Shown piece by piece: positions 23,474-33,600 of a stretch of DNA of 64,000 nucleotides. The DNA is taken from NCBI RefSeq assembly GCF_000690905.1, contig NZ_JMCL01000040.1, positions 22,969-86,968 of the forward strand, written 5' to 3'. The first letter of the stretch is position 1, and each line of letters starts with the position of its first letter. The notes beneath the pieces were generated by a model that was not told the DNA's origin, ran no database searches, and saw only the letters and a program-made list of their open reading frames with translations. The position numbers and the translations under genes are program-made. This DNA is from Pseudomonas sp. Ant30-3 (lineage in GTDB: Bacteria > Pseudomonadota > Gammaproteobacteria > Pseudomonadales > Pseudomonadaceae).

Positions 23474-24669
23474 CGGGCATCCCGCTCTTGCCGATACTTT
23501 GGTGCTTGCCGGTACAGGTAAACGCTCAGAGCCAACCCGCTTAGCGCGGCGAGCGCAGCAAACAGAAAGATCGACGCAAAGCCAAACCCTGCCGCAATCG
23601 CCCCGGCCAATGGGCCAGTAATGCCCAGCGACAAATCGATGAACAGCGAATACGCCCCGACCGCCGCGCCGCGACTGGACGCCGGTACCAGATTGACCGC
23701 CTCCACGCCCAGCGCCGGGAACACCAGCGAAAAGCCGAAACCGCTGAGTGCCGCACCGGCCAGTGCCCATTGCGCGTCGGGCGCCAACCACAGCAGCAAC
23801 AAGCCCAGGGTTTCTACCGACAAACAGGCAATCGCCACACGAAAGCCGCCAAGACGGTTGATCAGGTTGCCGAACAGCAGGCGCGCGCCGATGAAACTGG
23901 CGCCGAACAGGCTCAGGCACAGTACCGCGTTGTCCCAGTTGAGCGTCGCGTAATACAAGGTGATGAACGTGGCGATGGTGCCGAAGCCGATCGAGCCCAG
24001 CGCCAGACCGCAACCGTGCGGCAGCACGCGCCAGAGCACATGCATGAACGGCAAGCGCTCGCCGACCACGATCGGCGCGGCGGTCTTCGGCCAGGCCAGC
24101 GCCAGGCCCAGCACGGCCAGCAAGACGATGCTCGCGCCCATGCTCCACAAACCCAACTGACCGACCAGAAACACCCCAAGCGGTGCGCCGACTGCCAATG
24201 CGCCGTAGCTGGCGATGCCGTTCCACGAGATGACTTTGGCGGTATTCGCTGCCCCCACGCGGCCGATGCCCCAGCCGATCGAACCGGAGCCGACCAGGCT
24301 TTCGGCACTGCCCAGCACCAGTCGGCCGATCAACAGGCTGATCAGGCTCAGCATCGGCAAGCTTTGCGTCCACGCCGAAATCAGCATGAACACGCCACTC
24401 AAGCCGCACCCGGCGAGGCCGTACATCACCGCCAGTTTGCTGCCTTTGTTGTCGATGATTTTCCCCGCATACGGACGGCTGAGCAGGGTGGCGAGGTATT
24501 GCACGCTGATCACAAGGCCGGCAACAACGGCGCCGAATCCAAGGTCGCTGTGGACGTAGCCGGGCAGTACGGCGAGAGGAATGCCGATGTTCAGGTAGCC
24601 GATGAAGGTAAACAGGACGATGGAAACGACTTGCAGCGTGACCGCCAAGGGGCGCTGGTTTTCAGGCAT
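23470..24669 (-). CDS. MFS transporter, YfcJ/YhhS-like
   Basis: A 399-residue protein with twelve predicted membrane helices. The loop 2-3 motif is [15 protein letters not shown], the MFS motif A in the form seen in the YhhS/YfcJ set of arabinose-efflux-like proteins; [20 protein letters not shown] is typical of the same set. It acts in the inner membrane as a probable drug or metabolite exporter; substrate unknown. I favour the ATG at 24669 ([10 protein letters not shown]); a GTG at 24684 adds five residues. Convergent with arfB, sharing overlapping stop codons. Confidence 0.85.
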   Translation of the reverse strand: MPENQRPLAVTLQVVSIVLFTFIGYLNIGIPLAVLPGYVHSDLGFGAVVAGLVISVQYLATLLSRPYAGKIIDNKGSKLAVMYGLAGCGLSGVFMLISAWTQSLPMLSLISLLIGRLVLGSAESLVGSGSIGWGIGRVGAANTAKVISWNGIASYGALAVGAPLGVFLVGQLGLWSMGASIVLLAVLGLALAWPKTAAPIVVGERLPFMHVLWRVLPHGCGLALGSIGFGTIATFITLYYATLNWDNAVLCLSLFGASFIGARLLFGNLINRLGGFRVAIACLSVETLGLLLLWLAPDAQWALAGAALSGFGFSLVFPALGVEAVNLVPASSRGAAVGAYSLFIDLSLGITGPLAGAIAAGFGFASIFLFAALAALSGLALSVYLYRQAPKYRQERDAR

Positions 24670-24772
24670 GAGGTAAAGGTCCACGGAAAAGCAGGATAGA
24701 TAGGCTGCTTATGATAGCGGCGCGAATGGCCGCGGGTCGTGGAAAAGTATAACTATTTGCCGGGCGGGCACT

Positions 24773-24970
24773 TCAGGGTTTGGTGGGGGCGACCAGGTGA
24801 GTCGTGACCAGGGCGGCCAAGGCGTTTTCTTCAGTGCCGAAACGGGCAAGCAGGGCAGCCTGTTTTTCGGGGGAGAGGCGACTCCAGATGTCGATCATCT
24901 TCTCGGCAGTGCCGATCAGAATGCTGGCCTGCAGCTCTTCATCAACAGGCGGGATGATTTTGTCGGTCAT
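24773..24970 (-). CDS. Small conserved-looking hypothetical protein
   Basis: A 65-residue, mostly helical soluble protein (MTDKIIPPVDEELQASILIG, then EKMIDIWSRLSPEKQAALLARF). No family recognised. Composition and codon use match the flanking genes, and the frame fills the space cleanly, so it is likely real. It lies upstream of the MFS gene on the same strand with about a 100-base gap. Confidence 0.6.
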   Translation of the reverse strand: MTDKIIPPVDEELQASILIGTAEKMIDIWSRLSPEKQAALLARFGTEENALAALVTTHLVAPTKP

Positions 24971-25044
24971 GGCAGGGCTCGGGGTTCAGGCGGTGTGGAA
25001 AGCGCATGTTAGCGCTTTCCACACGGTCTGGCATTGCGGGTGTT

Positions 25045-25176
25045 TCAGTCTTCGCTGTCGGCTTGGCGGCGTTCAGTGGCTTGTGTCGGCTCGGGCGGTT
25101 GGGCGCCGGCTTGTTGCGTGGTTGTCTGCTCAGTTTCGTGCAGGCTTGGGAAGGGGAGATTAGGAATCTCGTGCAT
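25045..25176 (-). CDS. Small hypothetical protein, 43 residues
   Basis: A 43-residue, Pro/Gln/Glu-rich, probably disordered peptide (MHEIPNLPFPSLHETEQTTT and an acidic end). It has a strong ribosome site, GAGGAGCG eight bases before the ATG, which is the main support. The same frame is open upstream to 25374, but that part runs through the REP element. Function unknown. Confidence 0.45.
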   Translation of the reverse strand: MHEIPNLPFPSLHETEQTTTQQAGAQPPEPTQATERRQADSED

Positions 25177-25327
25177 GGTTCGCGCTCCTCGCAAAGTCTG
25201 TTGATAGATCTGGTAGATCCGCGCTTTTACAAAGCCTGCGCAGGATACAGCAGAAGAAATGACAAATAGACTTTTATCTCGATTTTCTGCGACCAATGGC
25301 CGCACCGAGGAACTTTTCGAAAAACCT

Positions 25328-25411
25328 GTAGCAGCTGCCGAGCCCGCGAGGCTGCGTCCCGCTGCGCCACGCACCCGACGCAGCCTCGCAGGCTCGGCAG
25401 CTGCTACAGGG
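25328..25411. repeat. REP-type perfect palindrome
   Basis: Arms CTGTAGCAGCTGCCGAGCC with CGCGAGGCTGCGTC and the exact complement around a loop of about 17 bases. It lies at the 3' end of phhC and is the same family as 10665-10806. Confidence 0.9.
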
Positions 25412-25426
25412 GAACCGGCAGGCTAT

Positions 25427-26620
25427 TTATTTGCAGACTTTGGCGATGGCTTCGGCCAGGAGGTCGAGGCGCGTTGCATCGATCCCGGCGACGTTCGCCC
25501 GGCCGGTGCCAACCATGTAAACGCTGTGATGATCGCGCAGGTTTTTCACTTGATCGGGCGTCAACCCGGTGTAGGAAAACATCCCGCGCTGTTCGCCAAT
25601 GTGCGCAAACCGCTCGCGCAAACCGTGCGGTTCCAGCGCCTCCACCAGACCGCTGCGCAACTGGGCAATGCGCAAACGCATGGCTTCCACTTCATCGGCC
25701 CAGAGACTTTTCAGCTCCGGATCGCCAAGAATCGTTGCCACGACAGCCGCGCCATGATCCGGCGGCGTCGACCACAGGTTGCGGGCGATGTTGGCCAATT
25801 GACTGCGGATGTCGATCAGCTTGTCTGCGCTTTTCGCGCAAACAATCAATGCACCGGTGCGGTCGCGATACAAGCCGAAATTCTTCGAGCACGAACTGGT
25901 GATCAACACTTCCGGCAGTGCAGCCGCGAACAGCCGGGTGGACCAGGCATCCTGTTCCAGTCCGTCGCCAAAACCTTGATAAGCGAAATCAATCAGCGGC
26001 ACAAGATCGCGGCTGCGCACCAGGTCGAGTACCTGCCGCCACTGGTCATGATTCAAATCGAAACCGGTCGGGTTGTGGCAGCAGGCATGCAGCAGCACCA
26101 CATCGCCTTTCGGCGCTTCACGCAGGGCTGCGAGCATTGCCTCGACATCAAGACGATTATCGCTGCCGACATAAGGGTAGTGGCTGACCTTGACCCCGGC
26201 GGTGGCGAAAATGGTTTCGTGAATCGGCCAGGTCGGGTTGCTCAACCAGACGCCGCGGCCCGGCAGGCATTGCGCAATGAAATCGGCGCTCAGGCGCAGG
26301 GCACCGGTACCGCCCGGGGTCTGCGTAGCGCCGACGCGTTGCTCGGCGATCAGCGCCGAGTCGGCGCCGAGCACCAGTTCACTGATGGCTTTGCCGAATG
26401 CCGGTTCGCCGTGACCGCCGATGTAGGTCTTGGTGGTCTGACGATCCACCAGACGCTGCTCGGCCAGCTTCACCGCTTGCGGAATCGGCGTCAGGCCGAA
26501 GGAGTCTTTATAGACACCGACGCCGAGGTCGAATTTACCCGGATTCTGGTCCTGCGCGTAGGCCTCCATGAGGCCCAGAATAGGGTCGCCGGGAACTCGG
26601 CCAATGGCGTCGAAATGCAT
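25427..26620 (-). CDS. phhC: Aromatic amino acid aminotransferase PhhC
   Basis: A 397-residue PLP-dependent aminotransferase of the AspC/TyrB fold. The PLP lysine is K246 in SSCSKNFGLYRDRTG; HNPTG near 182 and DFAYQGFGDG near 211 bind the cofactor. In the phh operon this enzyme transaminates tyrosine to 4-hydroxyphenylpyruvate. Its start overlaps the phhB stop by one base, so it is translationally coupled to phhB. Confidence 0.93.
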   Translation of the reverse strand: MHFDAIGRVPGDPILGLMEAYAQDQNPGKFDLGVGVYKDSFGLTPIPQAVKLAEQRLVDRQTTKTYIGGHGEPAFGKAISELVLGADSALIAEQRVGATQTPGGTGALRLSADFIAQCLPGRGVWLSNPTWPIHETIFATAGVKVSHYPYVGSDNRLDVEAMLAALREAPKGDVVLLHACCHNPTGFDLNHDQWRQVLDLVRSRDLVPLIDFAYQGFGDGLEQDAWSTRLFAAALPEVLITSSCSKNFGLYRDRTGALIVCAKSADKLIDIRSQLANIARNLWSTPPDHGAAVVATILGDPELKSLWADEVEAMRLRIAQLRSGLVEALEPHGLRERFAHIGEQRGMFSYTGLTPDQVKNLRDHHSVYMVGTGRANVAGIDATRLDLLAEAIAKVCK

Positions 26621-26976
26621 TATTTGCGGCCCTCGGCGTCTTTCGCTACGTCGTCAGTGCGCGCGGCCATGATGAAGTCGTTGCGGTGCAAGCCCTTGAT
26701 CGAATGGCTCCACCAGGTCACGGTGACTTTGCCCCATTCGGTGAGCAGGCCCGGGTGATGACCTTCGGCTTCGGAGATTTCACCGACGGCGTTGGTGAAC
26801 GCCAGCGCGTGCTTGAAATTCTTGAACAGGAAAACCTTCTCCAGCTGCATGACGCCATCGCGGACTTCGATATTCCAGTCCGGGATCTGCTTGATCAATA
26901 CCGGGAGTTCTTCGTCGCTGACTTGCGGTGCATCGGCGCGGCAGGCTTCGCAGTGGGCTTGATTCAATGTCGACAT
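26620..26976 (-). CDS. phhB: 4a-hydroxytetrahydrobiopterin dehydratase PhhB
   Basis: A 118-residue pterin carbinolamine dehydratase, beginning [20 protein letters not shown]. The conserved His-rich core [17 protein letters not shown] and [12 protein letters not shown] hold the catalytic histidines. It regenerates the pterin cofactor after each phenylalanine hydroxylase turnover. I use the ATG at 26976; the longer frame to 27093 overlaps the end of phhA. It lies between phhA and phhC. Confidence 0.95.
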   Translation of the reverse strand: MSTLNQAHCEACRADAPQVSDEELPVLIKQIPDWNIEVRDGVMQLEKVFLFKNFKHALAFTNAVGEISEAEGHHPGLLTEWGKVTVTWWSHSIKGLHRNDFIMAARTDDVAKDAEGRK

Positions 26977-27046
26977 GGTCTGTTTCCCGATTCGATTCTT
27001 GTTAGACGTTACTATTTTTCGGCGCGTGCCGCGACTGCCGGGGTAT

Positions 27047-27838
27047 TCAGGCAGCCTTCGGTTTAGGCGGAAATTTCGGTGCGTGCAAGCCAAGCGTCAT
27101 GCCTTGCTTGACCATGCCCATGATGTCTTCGTGGGCCAGATCAAACAGGCGCTTGAGATTCGGCAGGACAAAATACAGCGGTTGCAGAATATCGATGCGG
27201 TATGGCGTGCGCATGCACTCCAGCGGATCGAAGGCCTGATGCTCAGGTTCGGCCGACAGGCAGTAAACGGTTTCTTTCGGTGAGGAGAGGATCCCGCCGC
27301 CGTAGATGCGCTGACCTTCTGGCGTGTCCACCAGGCCAAACTCGATGGTCATCCAGTACAGACGCGCGAGATAAACGCGTTCTTCCTTGGAAGCCTGTAG
27401 GCCAAGTTTGCCGTAGGTGTGGGTAAATTCGGCAAACCATGGGTTGGTCAGCAGCGGGCAGTGGCCGAAAATCTCGTGGAAAATGTCTGGCTCTTGCAGG
27501 TAGTCCAGCTCTTCGCGAGTACGAATAAACGTCGCCACCGGGAACTGCTTGTTGGCGAGCAATTCGAAAAAGGTCTGGAAGGGAATCAGTGCCGGCACGC
27601 GAGCCACCTGCCAGCCGGTAGTTTCGCCGAGGACTTTGTTGATCTCGCCCAGTTGCGGAATACGGTCGTGAGGCAGGCCGAGTTTCTCAATGCCGTCCAG
27701 ATATTCCTGGCACGCACGCCCTTCGATCACTTTCAACTGGCGCGTGATCAGCGTGTTCCACACCGCATGTTCTTCGGCGGGGTAGTCGATAAAACCTTGC
27801 GCATCGGGCTCGCGAGCCACGTATTGCGTCTGTTTCAT
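27047..27838 (-). CDS. phhA: Phenylalanine 4-monooxygenase PhhA
   Basis: A 263-residue pterin-dependent hydroxylase of normal bacterial length. The iron ligands are H121 and H126 ([13 protein letters not shown]) and E166 ([14 protein letters not shown]). It converts phenylalanine to tyrosine using O2 and tetrahydropterin. First gene of phhABC, divergent from phhR. Two PhhR-type boxes lie 120-215 bases upstream. Confidence 0.96.
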   Translation of the reverse strand: MKQTQYVAREPDAQGFIDYPAEEHAVWNTLITRQLKVIEGRACQEYLDGIEKLGLPHDRIPQLGEINKVLGETTGWQVARVPALIPFQTFFELLANKQFPVATFIRTREELDYLQEPDIFHEIFGHCPLLTNPWFAEFTHTYGKLGLQASKEERVYLARLYWMTIEFGLVDTPEGQRIYGGGILSSPKETVYCLSAEPEHQAFDPLECMRTPYRIDILQPLYFVLPNLKRLFDLAHEDIMGMVKQGMTLGLHAPKFPPKPKAA

Positions 27839-27928
27839 GCTGCTCTCCTGCTAGGGGATATCGTTCTTGTTATGTCCTGCTATGGACCTAGAAGTACTCC
27901 ATCAGGTGCCGGGTTGCAGCACATGCGG

Positions 27929-27945
27929 CGTGCCATGCGTAGGAA
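27929..27945 (-). promoter_or_regulatory. Weak sigma-54-like element upstream of phhA
   Basis: Read on the minus strand, TGGCAC-GCCGC-ATGTG has a perfect -24 element but a poor -12 (no GC at the required distance). P. aeruginosa phhA is reported as sigma-54 dependent and P. putida phhA as sigma-70 dependent, so this may be a decayed site. Listed with low confidence. Confidence 0.25.
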
Positions 27946-27959
27946 AATTCGCGAGATAA

Positions 27960-27977
27960 CGTAAAGCATTCGTTACA
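27960..27977. promoter_or_regulatory. PhhR/TyrR box 1
   Basis: CGTAAAGCATTCGTTACA matches the TyrR/PhhR box TGTAAA-N6-TTTACA at most half-site positions (read on the other strand TGTAAC-N6-TTTACG). It is about 120-140 bases upstream of phhA. Confidence 0.65.
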
Positions 27978-28032
27978 AACTTGCGGGCATCTCGTAGCAA
28001 TCATGATTTCCGGGCTTGAAAAGGGCGCCAGC

Positions 28033-28050
28033 TGTCACATAATCTTTACG
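28033..28050. promoter_or_regulatory. PhhR/TyrR box 2
   Basis: TGTCAC-ATAATC-TTTACG matches the TGTAAA-N6-TTTACA box at 9 of 12 positions. It is 73 bases from box 1 centre to centre. Two PhhR sites upstream of phhA is the arrangement described in P. putida. Confidence 0.65.
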
Positions 28051-28091
28051 AATATATTGAGGGCTGCGTAGAAAATTCCTGCCCTGATCTT

Positions 28092-28183
28092 TGTGGGAGC
28101 AGCCGGCTGGCGATGCGGTGGGTCACTCGACATCAATGTCGTGTGATGGATTGCTATCGCCAGCAGGGCTGGCTCCCACAGGT
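28092..28183. repeat. REP pair, inverted
   Basis: TGTGGGAGCAGCCGGCTGGCGAT near 28093 (core GCAGCCGGCTGGCGA) faces CGCCAGCAGGGCTGGCTCCC near 28159. It separates the PhhR box region from the phhR gene. Confidence 0.8.
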
Positions 28184-28230
28184 TTGGGCTGTGTCTGCAC
28201 CCTGCTCATTGGTTTTTTCAGGCGTTTAAT

Positions 28231-29787
28231 ATGCGTATCAAAGTTCATTGCCAGAACCGCATCGGCATCCTGCGCGACATTCTCAACCTGCTGGTCGAGT
28301 ACGGCATCAACGTCGCTCGCGGTGAGGTCGGTGGTGAGCATGGCAACGCGATCTACCTGCATTGCCCCAACCTGATCAACATTCAGTTCCAGGCGCTGCG
28401 TCCGAAATTCGAATCGATCGGCGGAGTCTTCGGTGTCAAGCGGGTAGGGCTGATGCCCAGCGAGCGTCGGCATATGGAGCTGAACGCTTTGCTGGGTGCT
28501 CTGGAGTTTCCGGTGCTGTCGATCGACATGGGCGGGTCCATCGTGGCGGCCAACCGCGCGGCGGCGCAGTTGCTCGGCGTGCGGGTGGATGAGGTGCCGG
28601 GGATTCCCTTGTCGCGGTATGCCGAGGATTTTGACTTGCCGGAACTGGTGCGCGCCAACAAATCGCGGATCAATGGCATGCGGGTGAAGGTCAACGGTGA
28701 CGTGTTTCTCGCTGATATCGCACCGCTGCAATCCGAGCATGACGACAGCGAAGCCATGGCCGGTGCGGTGCTGACCCTGCACCGCGCCGATCGGGTCGGG
28801 GAACGAATCTACAATGTGCGCAAGCAGGAGCTGCGGGGTTTCGACAGCATTTTTCAAAGCTCGAAGGTGATGGCGGCGGTGGTGCGCGAGGCCCGGCGCA
28901 TGGCGCCACTGGATGCACCGCTATTGATAGAAGGCGAAACCGGCACCGGCAAGGAGCTGCTGGCGCGCGCTTGTCACCTGGCCAGCCCACGCGGGCAGTC
29001 ACCCCTAATGGCGCTCAACTGCGCCGGCCTGCCGGAATCGATGGCCGAGACCGAGCTGTTCGGCTATGGCCCAGGCGCTTTCGAAGGCGCACGCGCCGAA
29101 GGCAAACTCGGCCTGCTGGAACTGACGGCGGGCGGTACGCTGTTTCTCGACGGCGTTGGTGAAATGAGTCCGCGGCTGCAGGTGAAATTACTGCGCTTTT
29201 TGCAGGACGGGTGCTTCCGGCGTGTAGGCAGTGATGAAGAGGTCTATCTGGATGTAAGAGTAATCTGCGCGACGCAAGTTGATTTGTCCGAACTGTGCGC
29301 TCGCGGGGAATTTCGTCAGGATTTGTATCACCGCCTCAACGTGTTGTCGCTGCATATTCCGCCCTTGCGAGAATGCCTCGATGGTCTGACGCCGCTGGTC
29401 GATCACTTCCTCGATCAGGCCAGCCGGCAGATCGGTTGCGCGCTGCCGAAACTTGCGCCGGCGGCAATGGATCGGCTCAGCCATTACCATTGGCCGGGCA
29501 ACGTTAGGCAGTTGGAGAACGTGCTGTTCCAGGCGGTTTCCCTGTGCGACGGCGGCACGGTCAAGGCAGAACATATCCGACTGCCGGATTACGGCGCGCG
29601 TCAGCCGCTTGGCGATTTTTCGCTGGAGGGCGGTCTGGACGCGATAGTCGGGCGCTTTGAAAAAGCCGTGCTGGAGAGTTTGTATGCCGAGCATCCGAGC
29701 AGTCGGCAATTGGGTAAGCGGTTAGGGGTTTCCCATACGACCATTGCCAATAAGTTGCGGGAGTATGCAGTGGACAAGGCTGAGTGA
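28231..29787 (+). CDS. phhR: Transcriptional regulator PhhR (TyrR family)
   Basis: A 518-residue bacterial enhancer-binding protein. An ACT domain covers about 1-75 (MRIKVHCQNRIGILRDIL), a PAS domain about 80-190 and the AAA+ domain about 205-440, with Walker A GETGTGKE at 235-242. A C-terminal HTH contains RQLGKRLGVSHTTIANKLRE. In the loop that normally contacts sigma-54, GAFTGA is replaced by GAFEGA (282-287), which agrees with TyrR-like members acting with sigma-70. It activates phhABC and other aromatic amino acid genes in response to Phe and Tyr. Divergent from phhA. Confidence 0.93.
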   Translation: MRIKVHCQNRIGILRDILNLLVEYGINVARGEVGGEHGNAIYLHCPNLINIQFQALRPKFESIGGVFGVKRVGLMPSERRHMELNALLGALEFPVLSIDMGGSIVAANRAAAQLLGVRVDEVPGIPLSRYAEDFDLPELVRANKSRINGMRVKVNGDVFLADIAPLQSEHDDSEAMAGAVLTLHRADRVGERIYNVRKQELRGFDSIFQSSKVMAAVVREARRMAPLDAPLLIEGETGTGKELLARACHLASPRGQSPLMALNCAGLPESMAETELFGYGPGAFEGARAEGKLGLLELTAGGTLFLDGVGEMSPRLQVKLLRFLQDGCFRRVGSDEEVYLDVRVICATQVDLSELCARGEFRQDLYHRLNVLSLHIPPLRECLDGLTPLVDHFLDQASRQIGCALPKLAPAAMDRLSHYHWPGNVRQLENVLFQAVSLCDGGTVKAEHIRLPDYGARQPLGDFSLEGGLDAIVGRFEKAVLESLYAEHPSSRQLGKRLGVSHTTIANKLREYAVDKAE

Positions 29788-29791
29788 TGGC

Positions 29792-29807
29792 TGGCATGCG
29801 ATTTGCT
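29792..29807 (+). promoter_or_regulatory. Sigma-54 promoter of the glycan island
   Basis: TGGCAT-GCGAT-TTGCT fits the sigma-54 consensus TGGCAC-N5-TTGCA, with GG and GC exactly ten bases apart. It begins five bases after the phhR stop and about 90 bases before the WbqC-like gene, so it can drive the whole operon. Confidence 0.8.
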
Positions 29808-29897
29808 CAATCGGAACCAGTCCCCGCTGTTTCATGTTCGGTGGCGATTTATTGACAGGGCAGAGCCCCGGTTCCCGCTGCGTACGTGAGGGTCAGG

Positions 29898-30599
29898 ATG
29901 CACAAGAAAATAGCTGTGGTGCAGTCGAACTATATTCCGTGGAAGGGCTATTTCGATCTGATGCGCAGCGTCGACGCGTTCATCCTGTATGACGACGTTC
30001 AGTACACCCGGTGTGACTGGCGCAACCGCAACAAGATCAAAACCGCTCAGGGGGAGCACTGGCTGAGTATTCCGGTCCGGAAGAAGGGGCTCCTCGGTCA
30101 GTTGATCAATGAAGTCCAGATCAGTAATCAGGGTTGGGCTGAAGCGCACTGGAAGACTATCCAGCAGAGCTACCGCCGCGCAGCGTGCTTTTCCCAAATG
30201 GAGGCACCTATTCGTGCGCTCTACGAGCAGGCTGCCGACCTCACCCACCTGTCCCGAATCAACCACCTGTTCATCGCCGGGTTGTGCCCTCTGCTGGGTA
30301 TTCACACGCCGCTGTACCGTTCCGAAGAGCTCGGCGGTGCAGAGGGTCGAAATGAGCGCCTGATCCACCTCTGCCAAGCGCTCGGCGCCCGCGAATACCT
30401 TTCCGGACCTGCCGCCAGTTGCTACCTCGACGAAGCGGCGTTCGCTGCCGCCGGAATTACCGTGTCCTATATGAGCTATGCCGGCTATCCCGAATATCCA
30501 CAGGTGTACGGCGACTTTCAGCATGCACTCAGCGTCATCGACCTGTTGTTAAACACTGGCGCAGATGCAACAGCTTTTATGAAGCAAAGGTCTGCCTGA
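29898..30599 (+). CDS. WbqC-like family protein
   Basis: A 233-residue protein of the WbqC-like family, with the family start KIAVVQSNYIPWKGYFDLMR, then DDVQYTRCDWRNRNKIK and WLSIPV, and a C-terminal YEYPQVYG-like end (GYPEYPQVYGDF). WbqC-type genes occur in O-antigen and flagellar sugar clusters with aminotransferases and are proposed to modify amino sugars; the reaction is not settled. I use the ATG at 29898; a GTG at 29886 is in frame. It is the first gene of the island behind the sigma-54 promoter. Confidence 0.85.
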   Translation: MHKKIAVVQSNYIPWKGYFDLMRSVDAFILYDDVQYTRCDWRNRNKIKTAQGEHWLSIPVRKKGLLGQLINEVQISNQGWAEAHWKTIQQSYRRAACFSQMEAPIRALYEQAADLTHLSRINHLFIAGLCPLLGIHTPLYRSEELGGAEGRNERLIHLCQALGAREYLSGPAASCYLDEAAFAAAGITVSYMSYAGYPEYPQVYGDFQHALSVIDLLLNTGADATAFMKQRSA

Positions 30600-30652
30600 A
30601 CGGGCCTTACCAGTGACACCTTGATTGATTTGGATTTTGGAGATTGCACCCG

Positions 30653-33600
30653 ATGTCGAACCTTGCGCTGCCAGACGCTTACTCGCACGAACAGGCGTTG
30701 GCGCGTCTGCAGCTGATGTATGCCAAACCCGAGCATCCTTATTATTTCCTGGCGCCTCCTTACCGTGAAACTTCGTCCGGCATCGTCTCGCTGCACTACC
30801 TCTGCCACATGCTCAATCTCAACGGGCGCGAGGCTTACATCTGCGGCACTGACGGGGTCAATCCGGAACTGAAGACGCCACTGCTCGATTCAACCATTGC
30901 CCAGCGCCATGTCGCAGCGGGCAAGGTACCGATTGCGGTGTATCCCGAGGTCGTTTCGGGCAATCCGCTGAACCGTGCGGTCGTGGTGCGTTTCCTCCTG
31001 AACTTCGAGGGTTTTCTCTCGGGAACAAACATGGACGCTGCGGCCAGCGACCTGTTTTTCTATTACGCGGCTCGGCTCGCCGAGCACCGTGGCGACCCTG
31101 ACGGTGACCTGTTGTGCCTGCCGACCATTGATGTCGGGCTGTTCTCGAAAGGGGTCGCTGAAACCGTGCGCGAGGGGTGCTACCTGTACCAGAACCGCCA
31201 TCCGTTGGCGCAGATCGACTACTCGCAACTGCCAGCGGACATCCGTCTGCTGAGCATGGCCAATGCGCTGACTCTGCCCGAGCTGGCTGGGCTACTGCGC
31301 AATGCAGAGGTGATGTACACCTATGAATGGTCGATGACGTGCGTGATCGCGGTGCTTTGTGGATGCCCGGTGATATTCATTCCGGGATATGGCGTCGACC
31401 AGCAACTGCTCGACAACAGTTTTTTTGGCAGCGTCGGCTTTGCCATGCTCGATCAACCGCAGCCGTTGGAGCATGCTCGGGCGAGCCTCGGCGATGCCTT
31501 GCCGCGTTATGTTGAACGCACCGCATCTTTCTGGCAGCAGCTGGACGTGTTTATTGCCAAAACCCAGGCGGCTGCTGCTCGAGAGGCGGCCGGGAACCGT
31601 TTAGGTGCGCTTGACTGGTTGCGCCAACGCTACCCGCTGCCGCAGCAACTGCGTTTGATCAATGAGCGGCTGGCAAGTCCGGCGGCGCCCGGTTTCACTG
31701 TCCTGGTCCGCGATGACGGCGATCAGTTGGCACTGGCTCGCACCCTGGACAGCCTTGATAAGCGTTTGTACCAGCGTGTTCATGTGTGCGTGATGGGCGG
31801 CGCTGATCCAGGGCGGGTCGACGTTCAGTGGTTGCCGTGTGATCCGAGGCATCCTGCGGCCGCGATCAATACACTGCTCGAAAGCAGCCAAAGCGATTGG
31901 TTCATGCTGATCGAGGCCGGTGAGGAGTTCATTGCCGCGGGGCTTCTGGTGACGGCTCTGAATCTGCTGGAGGCGCCGGAAAGTTGCCTGGCGGTTTACG
32001 CCGACGGGGCGCAGCGCGGTGGGAATGGGGTAGTCGACATCGCGTTGCGGCCTGATCTCAATCTGGATTTGTTGCTAGCGTATCCGGCCAGCCTTTCCCG
32101 TCACTGGATGTACCGTCGTGAGGCACTGGTGAGCGTTTGCGGTTTTGATGATTCCTGCGGCGGCGCATTCGAATTGGCCTATCAACTGCGCCTGATCAGC
32201 GAACAGGGGGGGGCGAGCATTGGTCATGTCAGCGAACCCCTGCTGATCGCCAACGAGATTCGACAGTCGGAATGCGCTGATGAGTGCGCGGTCATTGATG
32301 CGCTTCTGCAAGCGCGTGGCTATAGCCAGGCGCGAGCGATTGCGCTGGAAGGGGAGCCGGGACGCTATCGTATCGACTACGGCCATGAGCGACAGGCCTC
32401 GGTCAGTATCCTGATTTGCCTGGAAGGGCAGCTGGTGCATTTTCAGCGTTGTCTCGAAAGCATGCTGACGCAGAGTCATTCTGTGGACTACGAAGTCTTG
32501 CTGGTAGAGCCGGGCTGTGACGATCCCGCTTTGCTGGAGTGGCTGGGGCTGGTCGAACAGATGGGCGAAGGTCGCTTCCAGGTTTTGCGTTTCACGCCGG
32601 GGCAGTCCCGTGCGGCCATGTGCAATGCGGCGGCACGGGAAGCGCGCGGCGAGTATCTGGTCTGGGTCGATGCGCAGGGCGCCGTGCTTGAGTCCGGGTG
32701 GTTGCAGGCATTGCTCAATCACGCCCAGCGCCCGGAAGTCGGCGCTGTGGGCGGCAAGTTGCAGGGCAGCGATGGCAGCACACGCCTGGGCGGTCTTGTG
32801 TTGGGGCTGGGAGGGACTGTCGATCGGACTGCAGAGGGCTTGTCATCCCGGTCGGCGGGTTACCCCGCACGGCTTGGACTTGAGCAGAACTGCTCCGCAG
32901 TGGGCGCCGAATGCCTGATGCTGCGTCGAGCGCTTTTCCTCGAGGCAGACGGCTTCGACACAGATCCGCTGCTGGCACCCTGGGCGGACGTCGATCTCTG
33001 TTTGAGGCTGCAGCAGGCCGGTTACCTGAACGTCTGGACGCCCCACGCACGGCTGTTGCTGGACGCTGTGTCTGGCCCCTGTGCGAGTAGCGAGCAGGAG
33101 GACGCCTTGTTCGCGCGCTGGCTACCCCAATTGGCCCGCGATCCGACCTACAACGTCAATTTTTCGCTGCGCGCCGACAAGGGATTTGCCCTGGAAAACA
33201 ACGACCTGAGCTGGCAACCGTTGCAAGGCAGCGTGCCTAAGGTGTTGGTCGTTGTGACTGAGCAGCAGGCGGCAAGTGATTTGCGGCTGATTCAGCCGCT
33301 GAGGGCATTGCGTGAAGGCGGGCAGATCGAAGGCGCGGCTGTTCGCAGTGTGCTGTCGCCGGTGGAGATCGAGCGCCTGGCGCCGACAACGGTGGTGTTG
33401 CAGCGCCCTCTCGATGATGCCGGGCTACTGGCTCTGAGTCGCCTGAGGGCGTTTTCCAACGCATTCACTGTCTACGATCTGGACGGTTACTTGCCACAGA
33501 TGGACTTGAAGAATGACTACACTGCCGATGAGCTGCTGGAGCGTATGCGATTTGGAATGATGCAGGCCGATCGGGTACTGGTTGGCACGCCTGCGCTGGC

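Noticed and set aside
25259..26758. 499-codon plus-strand frame opposite phhC
   Set aside because: Begins inside a REP palindrome and runs opposite the conserved phhC gene.
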